Shown: piece by piece, positions 23,337-34,589 of the stretch
Numbering within the stretch: position 1 is the first letter of the stretch
How the letters are laid out: every line of letters starts with the position of its first letter
DNA from: Aaosphaeria pasadenensis
Taxonomy: Eukaryota > Ascomycota > Dothideomycetes > Pleosporales
Assembly (NCBI GenBank): GCA_022813625.1
Contig: JAKLMB010000007.1
Location: forward strand, 124,001 to 188,000
Direction of reading: 5' to 3'
DNA length: 64,000 nt
Translations under genes and position numbers: made by a program
Notes under the pieces: generated by a model
Database searches by the model: none
Told to the model about the DNA's origin: nothing
What the model saw: the letters and a program-made list of their open reading frames with translations, nothing else

Positions 23337-25515
23337 ATGGCGCTGACCTGTCACAGATCTGTACGTGACAAGCACGTCTCTGAAGAATCCCCAAATAGGC
23401 CCGTCATGACTTTGGCTGACACAAGCCCTAAGAAGAGAAGGAGGACTTCTAAAAGTCCGCTTCCATCCAGCAGAACTCCTTTCAAAATGGCTGAGAATCA
23501 ACCGTTGCCAAACGGCAAACCTGCACATCTCGAACCACGTGATCATTTTGATTTGTGTTTGAAAGAAGATCATTCACCGTATGCGCAAGCGCGCAAGCAA
23601 TTGCTCCAGGACGAGGGCTTCCTCGCATGGGATTTCAAGGCACGGAGCTCTGCATCGAAAGATGAAATAAGAGCTGGTCAGATATTACTTGCGATTCGAG
23701 AATATGAACGGGACGTAACATTCGGCAACCAGGCCTCAGAGGCGATCCCTGGTCCCGAAACGCTGGACATGGGAGGACAGTTCTTGACAAATAGGACTAG
23801 GATCGAGTCGCGAAGCATACTCTATGATATTTCAACCAAGGTGCCAAAGGGCGCTCTTTTACATCTCCACTTCAACGCCGAACTACATCCAGCACGGCTA
23901 CTACAGGAAGCGCGAAATATGCCAAACATGTTTATCAGAAGCATTCGGCCCCTTTTGACGGAGGAGGACCTCGATGTGACCGAGATGGTTTTCAATGTCA
24001 TGCCGGAGGATACGGCCAATGCTAACATCTTTTCTGAAGAATACAAAGGGAAGGATGGGAATTGGAGGGACCCCGAAATCGCTCCCCAGATCTGGATGAG
24101 GTGGTCGGATTTCCGCAAAGAGTTCCCCAAAAGGTTCAAGGGCATCTACAAGCAGAAAGAGGAGGACTTGTTGTCAGAAGGGCACGAGCCGAATAGCTCG
24201 CAGCAAGGCTTTGTAAAGCTCGATCCTGCAGAGAATTGGCTGAGATCAAAGATGGTGCTGAGTGAGGATGAAGCTTATAGACCATCCCAGACGGTCAACG
24301 GGTATGTCAACGACTACGTTGACCTGAAGCTGACATGCACAAAGCTAACCCAATTATAGTGTCTGGGCGCGATTCAATCAAGCTACGAGGTGTTTCAAAG
24401 GGCTCTTAAACTACGAGCAAGTCTACAGATGGTACATTAGCGAATTGATCGACCGCATGATTAAGGAGAAAGTCATGTACGCCGAGCTTCGACCCATGCT
24501 GATGGATAAATCCATCCCTACCAACGATGGTCGCGGCAAACTCGACAATGCAGCTCAGATGCGAATGATCATAGATAGCGTCAACGCAAAGAAAGCTGAA
24601 GTTGGCCATTTGTTTCCGTTTGGCCTAAAAATCGTATATTGCACGCCCAGATCGATCCCCAAACCGAAGATGATATCCGAGATGAAAGATTGCATCGACC
24701 TAAAACTTCAGTTCCCTGATCTTATCTGCGGTAAGTCTGTCTATGTATTACTTCAGAATTTTGCTTACGAAGACGACAGGCTTTGATCTCGTTGGTGCTG
24801 AAGACCGACCCAATAATATCGGCTTTTATTACGACGAATTAGTGGCATTCAAGCAAACCTGCAAGGACAAGGGACTAGACATTCCCTTTCTGTTCCATGC
24901 AGGCGAGACTCTGTTAGATACGGGCGGTTCCAAAGATCCAGCAAACTCAAATCTATATGACGCTGTACTCTTGCAGTCAAAGCGTATTGGCCATGGGTTC
25001 TCCTTGATGAAGCATCCGCACTTAGTGGAGAAGTTCAGGAGGACGGATGAACAGAAGGGCATATGTGTGGAGCTCTGTCCCATCTCGAATGAGCTTCTGC
25101 ATCTCTGTAGAAACGTAAAGGAGCACCCCTACCCAGAGCTGCTCGCTGCCGGCATACCGTGCACGGTCAATAGCGATAACCCATCACTTTTCAGGTAAGC
25201 TGAACTTTAGAAGTTATTTGTCCATCACTAACACATGGCGACAGTAACTCAATGTCTCACGAATTCTATCAAATTATGGTCGGCGCACCAACAATAACCA
25301 TCCATAGCTGGAAGCAACTAGCCTTATGGAGTCTGGAATATAGCTGTCTCTCCGAGCAAGAGCGAAAGAAGGGGACTGAGCTGCTTTTAGATAGCTGGGA
25401 GCAATTCTGCAGAGACGTCGTTAACGATTACGAGTCTCTCATGGATGGCGATAAGATCAACGTGGAGGAAGCACACAAGATGTACGAGGCGAAACACCCC
25501 ACAAAGAAGCCATGA
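23337..25515 (+). CDS. Adenosine deaminase family protein, ADA2/ADGF (CECR1) type
   Basis: Exons are 23337-24301, 24360-24730, 24780-25194 and 25245-25515, giving 673 aa; introns are 49-58 nt with GT-AG ends and every junction restores conserved sequence (VNG-VWARF, ICG-FDLVG, SLF-SNSM). Active-site elements: HLH zinc ligands at 176/178 (LLHLHFNAEL), HAGET at 485-489, RIGHGF at 514-519, ELCPISN at 543-549 and NSDNPSLF near 576. The PxDHFDLC and GGQFLTNRTRIE segments before the barrel are typical of the ADGF branch, not classical ADA. Known: these zinc enzymes hydrolyse adenosine or deoxyadenosine to inosine forms. Odd: there is no signal peptide although animal ADGFs are secreted; PKKRRRTSK at 31-39 resembles a nuclear signal. 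The usual Asp-Asp pair is Asp-Asn. Internal Met codons (24, 51) are alternative starts. Confidence 0.85.
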
Positions 25516-26979
25516 GCATAAGTCTCAGTAACGGCAACGGTAACTAAATGATGCATCGTGACTCCCCACCGGCAGACGCAACTGTCTCGACGACGCCACA
25601 AGAGGAGTCGCGAGCATTTGCCGCGCGGTCCTGTGGCGTCGTCATAACCCAGAACTGGACGTTGCGTACAGCCAGGTCGAGTCGAGTCGCGTCGATATCG
25701 TTCTGGTACACAACATAATTTGTCTACGGTATGGGGTGGGTGCCGTTGACCTTCGTCTTTGATCATCATCAATCCATCAATAACTCAGAGACGCATTGCT
25801 TCAGACTCAGATGTTCGGAGTCAACCCCACTGTTTTAGGACGGGCTTTCATAGTGGCGTGCTGCCGCCATATCGAACATGTCATTTTTAAGAGCTAGAAT
25901 TGTATCTGTTATGTCCACTATTATTACATTTGACTACGCTGGTGGTCTGTCTGTTTGTTGGAAAACTTTGGCTCTGCTCCCTGAATCAATTATTCCTACC
26001 AGGACCTTTTCATTCGCGGCGATTGCCATCCCATTCATGACATTTTCACCTCCCAAAAAACCAATAATATCTTCACCTCTCGCCCTTCCACCCACCCACC
26101 CACACTTCCACCACTAGTAATTAAACACAAAACCACTACCACCTCCTAGAAGCAAGCCCGCTCACCGACCGCTGGACACTTTTCAGCCAAGTCTTGTATG
26201 TAAGGTTCAGGTTCAGTTGAGCATGGAAGGAGAAGGCGAAGTGATGCGTTTATCTTTGGAAGGTTTTCGATGGGTGATTTCTTGTATATTGTGTGATGAC
26301 ACTGACGCGGGTAGCGTCGACGACGGTGAATTTGTGAGAGCTGAAGCGGTACCGGGTTTTGGGATGAGATGGGGCAAGCGTTGGGGGATTTGCCGGGGTT
26401 AGAGCTTGGTGAAAGAGGAAGGGGGGAGGTGATGGTGGAGTATGGCGAGTCACTGGTGGTGTGGAAGTTGGTCAGGCGCTGGGGGGGGGGGCGGGTTTGC
26501 ATATCGAAGGAATGGATTCGTGTACGACGAATGAACTCACCGAATTCACCGAACGACGAAGTTATCATGAGGAAATAGGAAAACAGGCGTCTTTAGTCCG
26601 AGCGGTTTTGACGTACATAGATAGATATTCAGGAGATCATGCTTTCCCCTCCCCTCCCCTTCCCCGTTTTCACACTTCCCCAACTATCTTCGCTCCTGAC
26701 GCCCGTGACTCAGCATTACCGAAAGCTAAAAGTCACAGCATACCTCACCACGTTCACAAAAAGAAACAAAGAAATCAATATCAAAAAGAGAGGAAAGACA
26801 AAAAACCGATTTCTGGTGGTATCACAATGCCGCAAGCCCCTAGCTTTATGCCCCGTAGCCTTGCCTATATGCCGACGTCGAAAAAAAACTGAAAGACAAG
26901 AAAAAGCTAGCTACATAACTACATGGGGAAGGGGGAAGGGGGAATGTAAGTGTAAGTAAGTACAAGAAAAAGCCGTTGG

Positions 26980-27094
26980 TATAGTTGCAGGGGCACGTGA
27001 GGAACGCGGCTTCTGAGGATCGGAGAGCAGACAATGAATGACAAGAATTGACACTCAAAATCTAAACAGCACATGATTTGTATTAATACATGTA
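26980..27094 (+). repeat. Dispersed element, copy 1 (shortened)
   Basis: Shares TAGTTGCAGGGGCACGTGAG, GGAACGCGGCTTCTGAGGA, an AATGAATGA block and a CACATGATTTGTAT block with the copies at 35686 and 60669. It lacks the left 35 bp and about 25 bp in the middle. Confidence 0.75.
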
Positions 27095-27566
27095 ATGTCG
27101 CGGGCGATGTCCTGACTGTGACTAACTGTATGATATCATACTTGAAAATTCGAACATATACACAACCGTCACATCCAAGGACATCACAGTGCAAACAAGT
27201 CACGAGTTCGAAAGATTCCTTTCACTAAACCATCCTGCACACACGTTGTCAAAACTAGAAAATGATACTCGGTATTTCCTTACAGCTTTGTTCTACGAAT
27301 TGAAATCTACTTATTGTATATATCATCAACTCCTTCAGATTACAACTGAACCTCTCCACCGTCTCCAACTTCTCCTAAGCCCAAGCTCAAAGCTCAACAC
27401 CAACACCGCAACCGCGATCCCCACCTCCATGTACGCCAGATCCTGACCATTTCACTCACGGGGCCCCAGGCTGAACGGAACGAGGCTGTAGGCAATGCAA
27501 ATGGAGTCAATCCACCACTATGTGCCGTCCAGGAGTGCGGGAAGGAGCCTTGGATGCAAGAGCATA

Positions 27567-27711
27567 GAGCTTCCTGCCAACCCAGGCACGCTCTCCTGCC
27601 GTCAGTCAAGTGAATCGAGAGCAGGATGAGCAAGTGCGTGGAGCTTCCTGCCAACCCAGGCACGCTCTCCTGCCGTCAGTCAAGTGAATCGAGAGCAGGA
27701 TGAGCAAGTGC
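27567..27711. repeat. Tandem duplication, period 74 bp
   Basis: The 71 bp from GAGCTTCCTGCCAACCCAGG to GAGCAAGTGC occur twice without a difference that I can see (27567-27637 and 27641-27711). Perfect identity in non-coding DNA implies a recent event. Confidence 0.85.
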
Positions 27712-27846
27712 ACTCCTATGCCATCACCACCTTAAAAGATTCGCCTGGCCCTTCGTCCGCTTTCTTCTTCTTTTCTTCAGGCTTGACACCTGGCACTTTT
27801 TTCTGCTTGCTCCCTTTGCCAAATTTGTCTTTTCTATTTGACCAGC

Positions 27847-28377
27847 ATGTCTGAGTCCTTCACCTTCTGGTTTCCGTCATCCTGGACGATGATCGGCGCC
27901 GTTTTTACCATTTTCTCTTTCTGCCTCGCTTTTTTTGTCGCGTTTGTCAAGCGCGATTTACTTGAACCTCTGCTGGAGTCGATCCTCGACGTCCTTGAGA
28001 CGATCCAAGACGACCCAGCAAGCCTCCGGGGAGTACGGAGGGACGTCGCAGCATTGATGACTGATTCGACTGCTCGTGGGCAGACGTTGCACGAAATGTT
28101 GCGGACACTTCGGGGGTTGAGGACCGACTTTCTGGCGCTGGCCGTGATAGCTCGTGAGACTCGCGAAGCTGTTGATAGATCTACGACGCACTCACAGGAG
28201 CCAGCAACGCCTGTGCTTGTCGAGATCTTGGCCGAACTCCGGAAGATGCAGGGCGACCCGAAGATCCAGAGGCGGCTCCGGCCGTTCTCCCTTCAGGTTT
28301 ACTTGGAGGCCCAAGCCGAAGTCCTGGCAAGGGAACGGATGCAGGCAACTCCCAATCCATTCCACGAATTGGATTGA
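27847..28377 (+). CDS. Hypothetical membrane-anchored helical protein (176 aa)
   Basis: The ATG at 27847 is the first true start; the in-frame TTG at 27838 is not used. Seen: a short polar N-terminus (MSESFTFWF), one hydrophobic segment at about 14-34 (IGAVFTIFSFCLAFFVAFV) followed by KRD, then about 140 residues of amphipathic, Leu/Arg/Glu-rich helix (LLEPLLESILDVLETIQDD, LRTLRGLRTDFLALAVIARE). It looks like a signal-anchored protein with a helical cytosolic or lumenal domain. No family recognised. A long pyrimidine tract precedes the start, as in many fungal promoters. Confidence 0.5.
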   Translation: MSESFTFWFPSSWTMIGAVFTIFSFCLAFFVAFVKRDLLEPLLESILDVLETIQDDPASLRGVRRDVAALMTDSTARGQTLHEMLRTLRGLRTDFLALAVIARETREAVDRSTTHSQEPATPVLVEILAELRKMQGDPKIQRRLRPFSLQVYLEAQAEVLARERMQATPNPFHELD

Positions 28378-28988
28378 TGACACTACGTCCAGGTAGTGGG
28401 GGTGTTCTCCCTTCGGGGGGTCACCCTCCCCAGCGATTTGCTCACACCTTACCGTGGTGCTGGGGTTCAGTAGCCTCGTCAGAGGTGAAGCCAAGATGAG
28501 CATGATGTATATAGTGTCACCAAATCAATTTTGTTTCTGCCTGATCAATGTTCGCAAGCTACAAACTGTGCAAGTGCTTGACCAGCTTTCCTCACCTTCA
28601 GCCTTCGACGCCGTCTCATTCTTCCGTGAGAGCTGTTGCCATCCACCTACGACGATATGCAAAGGAAACGCTGCGTACCGTTCTGTAGTGTACTAAACAC
28701 TGCTTTATTTACTGCACTTCCCCTCGAGCCGATGGGATCAGACGCCTAGTCAATCACAAATGGCTCCTTCCACACAATCGCAGGACACTTGCCGGTCTCG
28801 TTGACTTTTGGTGTAGTGCTAGGCATCGCGAGACTTTCGAACGGCGTTTAGATAGATGGTGCTGATTATCTTCGCGGTGTTTTGGAGATTGAATTAAGTA
28901 CTTTGCTGTTATACTTTCAGTGAAATGCTCCAAGTCTCAATCAAAGTAACCTACCATCTCATAGCCCTTCAATATGCGCCATCAACCC
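28378..28988. other. Intergenic: convergent 3' ends
   Basis: Separates the small membrane protein from the leftward F-box gene. A GC-rich patch at 28390-28440 could fold into a hairpin (CCTTCGGGGGG context), but I cannot assign a role. No gene supported. Confidence 0.4.
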
Positions 28989-30065
28989 TCACGACGGCCC
29001 TAATTCCTTCCACTTCTCTCTGACACGTCCAGGGCCATAATCAGGCGATTGCGCCGATCTGATACCTTCGCCCGAATCACGACTTGTAATGGTTCGCCAG
29101 TGCCAATTGAACGGAGTGCGACAGTCGCCTAGCCCGCGATAAACGAGCACCTGGATACAATACCCCTTCTTTACACCTTGCCACTTTACCTCGATACTGT
29201 AGTCCGTCATACAAAAGGTACAGGACCCGAACTCAGGACCGCAGGCTTGGAAATCGCTCGGTAGGTCTCCTCCCTTCAGAGCGAGCTGGGGAAGCTGCAT
29301 AGGAATGGCATCAGGATATCTTTTCTTAAAAGTGAGATGTTCGCAGACCGGGGGTCCATATTTATCGATGTGGGCTCTGAGCGCTGCTGAATCGCCGCGC
29401 GGATGGGCCATTGATATGACCGAGCGTACCATGAGTTGGTCGTTGGAGATGCGTGCGTGCTGTGCAACCGACCACGCGACGCCGTTCCCGTACGTGCAAG
29501 ATTGTCGATCTTTTAGTGCCTCAAGAGGCAGGCCGTGTTTGGTTCCATACAGATGCCGATTCATGACCAAGCGCACAACGTAGTAGGGAATGTGGCAGGT
29601 ATTGGGGAGGAAGAGGTGCTTGTCGAGTTTTTTCTTGCATGGTAGACGTTCTCTGTACCACGGAGAGACAGCCCTGCTCCAAGCTCCATGCCAGCGATGC
29701 AACTTTACACAATAATGGCAATATTGTAGGAACGGAATATCCTTCTCGAGCATGAGTAGCAGATTTTCCCTTTCTACCTTTTCCAAGGTCATACTGCCAG
29801 AGTTCCAAAGACCGCGGAGACCCTGGCATGTCAATGAAAGAGATACCACGGAGCATTTGTCAAGATAAGTTGCGATCATGAGGATAATCTCCAGAGGAAG
29901 ATTCAAGGTGGACGGATCTGTTGAAGCGCGCAGCTTTCGAAGAGTTCTTGTCAAGCAGCCAATAGGTCCCTCGACAACTGCGGCCACTACCATGGCTGGG
30001 TTCACAGGGCGGATGCGCGGTCCGGCGCTCGAAAGGGGGGATAGAAGTTGAATAGGGACCGCCAT
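28989..30065 (-). CDS. F-box domain protein (358 aa)
   Basis: Single exon. Residues about 53-95 form an F-box: LNLPLEIILMIATYLDK, then SVVSLSLTCQGLRGL, with the Leu-Pro start and the Leu-x-Leu-Thr-Cys end seen in many mould F-box proteins. A Cys/His-containing middle (FLQYCHYCVKLHRWH and CTFCMTDYSIEVKW) resembles conserved segments of Pezizomycotina F-box families, where a YCxxC-like pair follows the F-box. Known: F-box proteins link substrates to the SCF ubiquitin ligase through Skp1; the substrate cannot be told. These families expand and turn over rapidly in moulds, which fits the position beside an AT-rich, gene-poor segment. Confidence 0.7.
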   Translation of the reverse strand: MAVPIQLLSPLSSAGPRIRPVNPAMVVAAVVEGPIGCLTRTLRKLRASTDPSTLNLPLEIILMIATYLDKCSVVSLSLTCQGLRGLWNSGSMTLEKVERENLLLMLEKDIPFLQYCHYCVKLHRWHGAWSRAVSPWYRERLPCKKKLDKHLFLPNTCHIPYYVVRLVMNRHLYGTKHGLPLEALKDRQSCTYGNGVAWSVAQHARISNDQLMVRSVISMAHPRGDSAALRAHIDKYGPPVCEHLTFKKRYPDAIPMQLPQLALKGGDLPSDFQACGPEFGSCTFCMTDYSIEVKWQGVKKGYCIQVLVYRGLGDCRTPFNWHWRTITSRDSGEGIRSAQSPDYGPGRVREKWKELGPS

Positions 30066-31467
30066 TAGGGTGGAAGAATATCGAGAGGCGAATACGTAGA
30101 GGTAGACAGTGTTTATGCGGTGACGTCGCTGCGAAGGTTGGGGAGTTAGCTGGCTCGGTCGTTTGCATTATGTACTACAAGTAGAAAAATAGCGACTACG
30201 GCACGGCAGAGTGGGGCCGAATGCTCAGGTAGCTGGTCTGCCCCGCACCAGGGCCTCAACACCAATTCATCCCCCCCTTCATCTGGTCTGTACCACCCAC
30301 CATGGATCCTGTGAATACTGCAATTGAAGAGATAGAATTCTAGGGTAATACTCAGCATTTCAGTTATACAAAATTAGCTAAGCAGTTTAGTTGCAATTGT
30401 TCTATACTTGCTTACAGGCATTAAGGCAAAACTAAGCTACAGAAAGTTATTGTAATAGGATAGACCTATATAAATCTCCTCGGGCGTGGAGCCCTCGGGC
30501 CTCCCACGTGCCGGAGCTCCGGTCCGGTTCGCCTCAGCAGAAACCAGCACATAAAAACCTTGTGCGACCGGAGCTCCGCTGCCTCGCTATCAAATCCTCA
30601 ATTGTTTATCATAGCACATTTCCCTCAGGGTGAAGCTCCTTACATATACAAACTCACTACCGACAACAATACACTACGAAAAGGGTGACATATGCTGCTG
30701 AAAATAGCCGCAGAATGTATATAGCTTCTTAATACAACTGTATTAATAAAACATATTAATATTTCTATACTTATACAATCGGAATTAGGCACTCCTTTAT
30801 ATAGTAGCTAAGTGTTAGGTGTGACGATTGAGGCCCTCAAACCGCCACCAACCGCGGCGATCCCCCGCGAACCATGGGCGCTGGAAACAGATTCACCTCG
30901 CATTCACCTTGCCAAGCCTAGAGGGTCCGAGCGCGAGTCCTTTTGTATATATGCTTGTAGCTTCTTGCCCGCACCTTTTCGCGGGCATCTTCTAAATCAA
31001 ATCCGTTTTGCTACCTTCGAGTATTACAGCCCCTGTCTCTGATAGCCTGTATTGCGGATCCGTTAGCGAGCGTGACATAAATAGTAAAATAAGAATTGTC
31101 GCTAACGACTAGATAAGTAAAAGGTAGTTTTCCTATTTACCTTACTATGGATTAAGGGCCCGCAACCAAAAATATAATATAGAAAATCGTTAACAGACTC
31201 TTTCTAATTAGGTTAGATTCGTACATGGCAACTCTAATATTAGGCAATAGAAAACAGGGTTCAACAAACCCTGACCCAATAGATTAGCTATGTAGATGCG
31301 TTTGTAGGTCACTGCAGAATTAAGGAAAGTACTAGACTATAGAGACGGTTATTCAATGAGTACTAGAAAAGTAAGAGTGTGAGCTGGGGGTACAGTATCT
31401 AGACACACTAGCAAGCGTAAGCTAGTGACGACCATATAGGACTAGAGAAACACGCCGAAGTAGAAAG
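30066..31467. other. AT-rich, probably decayed segment with GC patch
   Basis: From about 30340 to 31440 the sequence is rich in TA, with stops in all frames, as in DNA altered by repeat-induced point mutation. A GC-rich island at 30480-30600 carries two copies of CCGGAGCTCCG (30511 and 30568), the first within a perfect 12-bp palindrome. I identify no transposon protein remnant. Confidence 0.45.
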
Positions 31468-33669
31468 TTACAAGGAATCCAACCATCGTTTCGCCTTCTT
31501 CTGGGTGATCTTAAGCTCATGAGGACTCGATTTTGCTACTCTTTTCGCTGGTGCAATGGGAGGAGGAGTAGAGTTACATGACCGACTAGAGCTACTCACT
31601 TCTTCATCTGTATCGCTTTCCTCACCAATATCGGGTAAACCAAAGCAGGCGTCAAGGCCATAATGACGGAGCGACCTAATAGCCTCTCGCTCGACCATTT
31701 CACGTCCAAGAGGAACCTTGCATATCTGTTCCATCTGTTGTAATTCGTGCTTGAATTTATCGTCCATCGTCCGAGAGAAGGTAAACGTCTCTTCGCCATA
31801 TTCAGATCCCCGGCTCAGAGAGAAGGATGAATCCGGCTCCTGTCGGTTTCGCTTATCACCACTGGGAATCGACGACCCAATGCTCTCTGATGCATCCTGC
31901 CTAACTTTGTCCGAATACACTCCGCCGCTGCGATCAGGCATCGGAATAGTGTCTACCCCAGCCGCTCGATAAGCTTTCGGCAGCTTGAATTGTGGCTTTC
32001 GTCCAAACCACTTCCCTTCCCTGTACGCCTCTTGCAAAAATTGGAAACCGGAGTGTGTCGGGGTGTATCCAACCCAATTGACCACCAGTTCATGGGCAGA
32101 TTTGAGATCTTTGAGAGCGAGGACCGGCAGTAAAGTAGCGTCACCCAGAGGGGATTCGGTTATTCCTAGTCGGGCATCGCTGACTGAGCGCGCACCAGTC
32201 TTGACACTCTCTATAGAAGAAAGATAGTTCAGAAGCTCTTCCTTTGCCAATTTTTCGTCTTCTCTTTGGCTCTGAATCAGCTCGCTCAGTGGGCCAAATG
32301 AGCGATTGGACGACATGACGTAGCTAGTGGGTGTGGCCGGGTGGAACATGCGACCGAGCCTGGTGCTTCTGTCCATATAAGTCCCGATTGGCTGATCTAG
32401 AGAGATCTTCTGACCTGTAGTTCGAGGCAGAGGCCTAAAGTCGAGATCGGAAGTCTTGTAGCAGTCGCATGAGCCACGCTCAGGACCCTCTTCATCCCAA
32501 AGCCCTAGATGGCTGAGGCGTTGGGTAGCGTTGCCTATTCCATCCCCAAAGATGGCAGAGGGATATTTCTTGAACTCTCTCAGCTTCAATGCAGGTTCCT
32601 TACACTTATCACAACCAATTTTCTCGACATCATCTACACCCATTCTAGTACACATGTTATCCCAATGACATTGACTGAGATAGTCCGCGATACGCTTTGA
32701 CTCGGTGCCAGGAAGACTTTTTCGAGGAAATTCGTTAATGATGGATTGCCAGAGGTTTGCCAACGAAGTGTTGTCGTCGACGGACCCAAAATCTTTAGTC
32801 GCCAGATAATTCTTCCACTCCTCATTTAATTCACCATTCACGTAGGGCTGTTGAAGGATCCATCTGCTCCACCTCGTCACAATCTCTCTAGAATCGCGAT
32901 GTAATATAGTGAACCATTCCTGGTGGTTTCCCTTGCAGCTTCTACAAGAATGGATCTTTCTGATCTCTTGAAGCTCCACGTGAATGATCGATTCAAGCCT
33001 CTTAGCGTGCGGTAAGTAGGGGGTGTGGCCGATCACTTCTGGTAGTGTGTAACATGATGCTATCTCGTGCGCCCGATGTTCTGGGTGGTACTTGGAGAAA
33101 CCGATCTTCAATTCTCCGACAGTGCTAGCACCAAGTTGAGAGCGCAAGATGTACACGTAGCCCATACCATGCTCCTTCTTCTCGCTTGAATTCAACGGGC
33201 TCATTAAGAGCTGTCTGATTTCTTCGCACACATTCTTTCTTGAGACGCCCCCTTCCTTGAATGGTCGAAGACCATAGACTGGAGGTTTTTCGTGGGCCTT
33301 GGAAGAGTGGTCGTTTTGACAAAGCTCGGAAAGTAGGAATGCCAAACTCAGGATCCAGAACCTGAATTCTTTCGGGTGTTCAAATCTCAGATCCGCATCT
33401 CGTTCACAGAGCCTTTCTGCTTGGTTTATATTCTTCGGGGTGCTCATCACAAAGCGAGCAGTGACCGTATCCGACGGCTTCAATCCCTGTGCGATGTCTC
33501 TTACGCTATGATAGGGGTGAATGTCGTGTAGTCTTGAGCAACTGCATCGTGGCTTAAAAGGTCGTGAAGTAGTTCGCTCTCGCTTGAATGAGTCTTTAAA
33601 GGTGAGGTCTTTGAAGTTGATTCGAAGAGTAACAGTCGTCACGAAATCGTTGCTGTCGATAATTGACAT
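31468..33669 (-). CDS. T5orf172 (DUF1766, GIY-YIG-like) domain protein (733 aa)
   Basis: Single long exon. Residues about 169-255 match the T5orf172 family: MGYVYILRS at the start, KIGFSKYHPEHRAHEI in the middle and NHQEWFTI at the end, a variant of the GIY-YIG nuclease fold (here G-YVYI). A CRSCKGNHQEW motif near 242-252 may bind metal. The N-terminal 160 residues and the 480 C-terminal residues are not recognisable; the latter contain a CDKCKEPALK pair and long polar regions ending in a basic tail (KITQKKAKRWL). Known: the domain was first seen in a bacteriophage T5 protein and occurs in fungal proteins, often of unknown role; DNA binding is suspected. No transmembrane segment. Confidence 0.75.
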   Translation of the reverse strand: MSIIDSNDFVTTVTLRINFKDLTFKDSFKRERTTSRPFKPRCSCSRLHDIHPYHSVRDIAQGLKPSDTVTARFVMSTPKNINQAERLCERDADLRFEHPKEFRFWILSLAFLLSELCQNDHSSKAHEKPPVYGLRPFKEGGVSRKNVCEEIRQLLMSPLNSSEKKEHGMGYVYILRSQLGASTVGELKIGFSKYHPEHRAHEIASCYTLPEVIGHTPYLPHAKRLESIIHVELQEIRKIHSCRSCKGNHQEWFTILHRDSREIVTRWSRWILQQPYVNGELNEEWKNYLATKDFGSVDDNTSLANLWQSIINEFPRKSLPGTESKRIADYLSQCHWDNMCTRMGVDDVEKIGCDKCKEPALKLREFKKYPSAIFGDGIGNATQRLSHLGLWDEEGPERGSCDCYKTSDLDFRPLPRTTGQKISLDQPIGTYMDRSTRLGRMFHPATPTSYVMSSNRSFGPLSELIQSQREDEKLAKEELLNYLSSIESVKTGARSVSDARLGITESPLGDATLLPVLALKDLKSAHELVVNWVGYTPTHSGFQFLQEAYREGKWFGRKPQFKLPKAYRAAGVDTIPMPDRSGGVYSDKVRQDASESIGSSIPSGDKRNRQEPDSSFSLSRGSEYGEETFTFSRTMDDKFKHELQQMEQICKVPLGREMVEREAIRSLRHYGLDACFGLPDIGEESDTDEEVSSSSRSCNSTPPPIAPAKRVAKSSPHELKITQKKAKRWLDSL

Positions 33670-34589
33670 CGTGTAAACGTAATTCAGGAATGAAAGCGGA
33701 GCGCAGAATGCTATCCTGCTTTATAGACATGCAAGTTGCTGTGCCACACTAGGCATTCATCTAGCCCCGCGTATCAGCCTCGCTGTACTGGGCTGCGCAA
33801 TCAACCGCACCCCGCACCAGGCTGAAACCGAACAGTACAATGTTTGCTTGTGGAGGAGGGACGACATTTCAAGCCGAGCCAGTGTCTTCCTTGATCGACT
33901 CGATATCGGAATGAAGCATGAGTGTGGTCGCCCTACGTGTTGCTCTTAATGGAGGGGGCAAAGCTCTTCCTCCGCCTCTCTCTCACGCTCGCGCGGCACT
34001 CGGCGTGCGAAGAGAAACATTATTTGGTTAGAGGGTTGCAGCATCTAGGTCGGAGGACGAGCGGATTGCTAGGATGATGCCAGCTTGAAAAACTAGGGAA
34101 AGGGGTTGGGGTGCTGACCGCCACATGTGAGGAACTGTACGAACAAGGAAGAAGAAGCTCGCGCAAGGTAACAATAGAAGTACATGTGCGGACGATGCTC
34201 TATTCAAGAGTTGTAGATCAATTACTGTGAGTTACCCATTACTCAACATGGAGAGTCTGGGCGATTAAGCCTCGAAAGCGTTGCTATGGTCCGCTTCGAA
34301 GGCGCAACGGAACACTAAGATTAAACGACAACTTGAGAAACACCAAGCCTTCAGGCGGATGTTGCTACCTCAAAACAAACAAACAGTTCACGATTCTCCG
34401 GCATCATGAACTATCAGCAACACAGTCATGCTAGCCAAACGTGTTCACCCAGAAAAGCTAGAGAATGGCAGGTATTCAAATGTTTATTGTATTTTTCACA
34501 AAGGGCAAGACTATGCTCACAAGCGTGTACAGTAGCCTTCTTTTTGGACGAACCATGAGGCTGATTGCCACCTAGTACTCTTCAAACAT

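Larger units (their letters stand above)
25516..27846. other. Intergenic, about 2.3 kb, repeat-bearing
   Basis: Downstream of the adenosine deaminase gene. It holds one shortened copy of a dispersed element (26980-27094), a 74-bp-period tandem duplication (27567-27711), and a purine-rich block (26756-26978) loosely similar to 36060-36260. ORFs around 26146-26892 are low-complexity and not convincing genes. Confidence 0.5.

Noticed and set aside
26146..26892. Overlapping ORFs on both strands downstream of the adenosine deaminase gene
   Set aside because: Low-complexity Pro/Ser/Thr or Gly/Glu/Arg composition in all frames; likely pyrimidine/purine-biased spacer.
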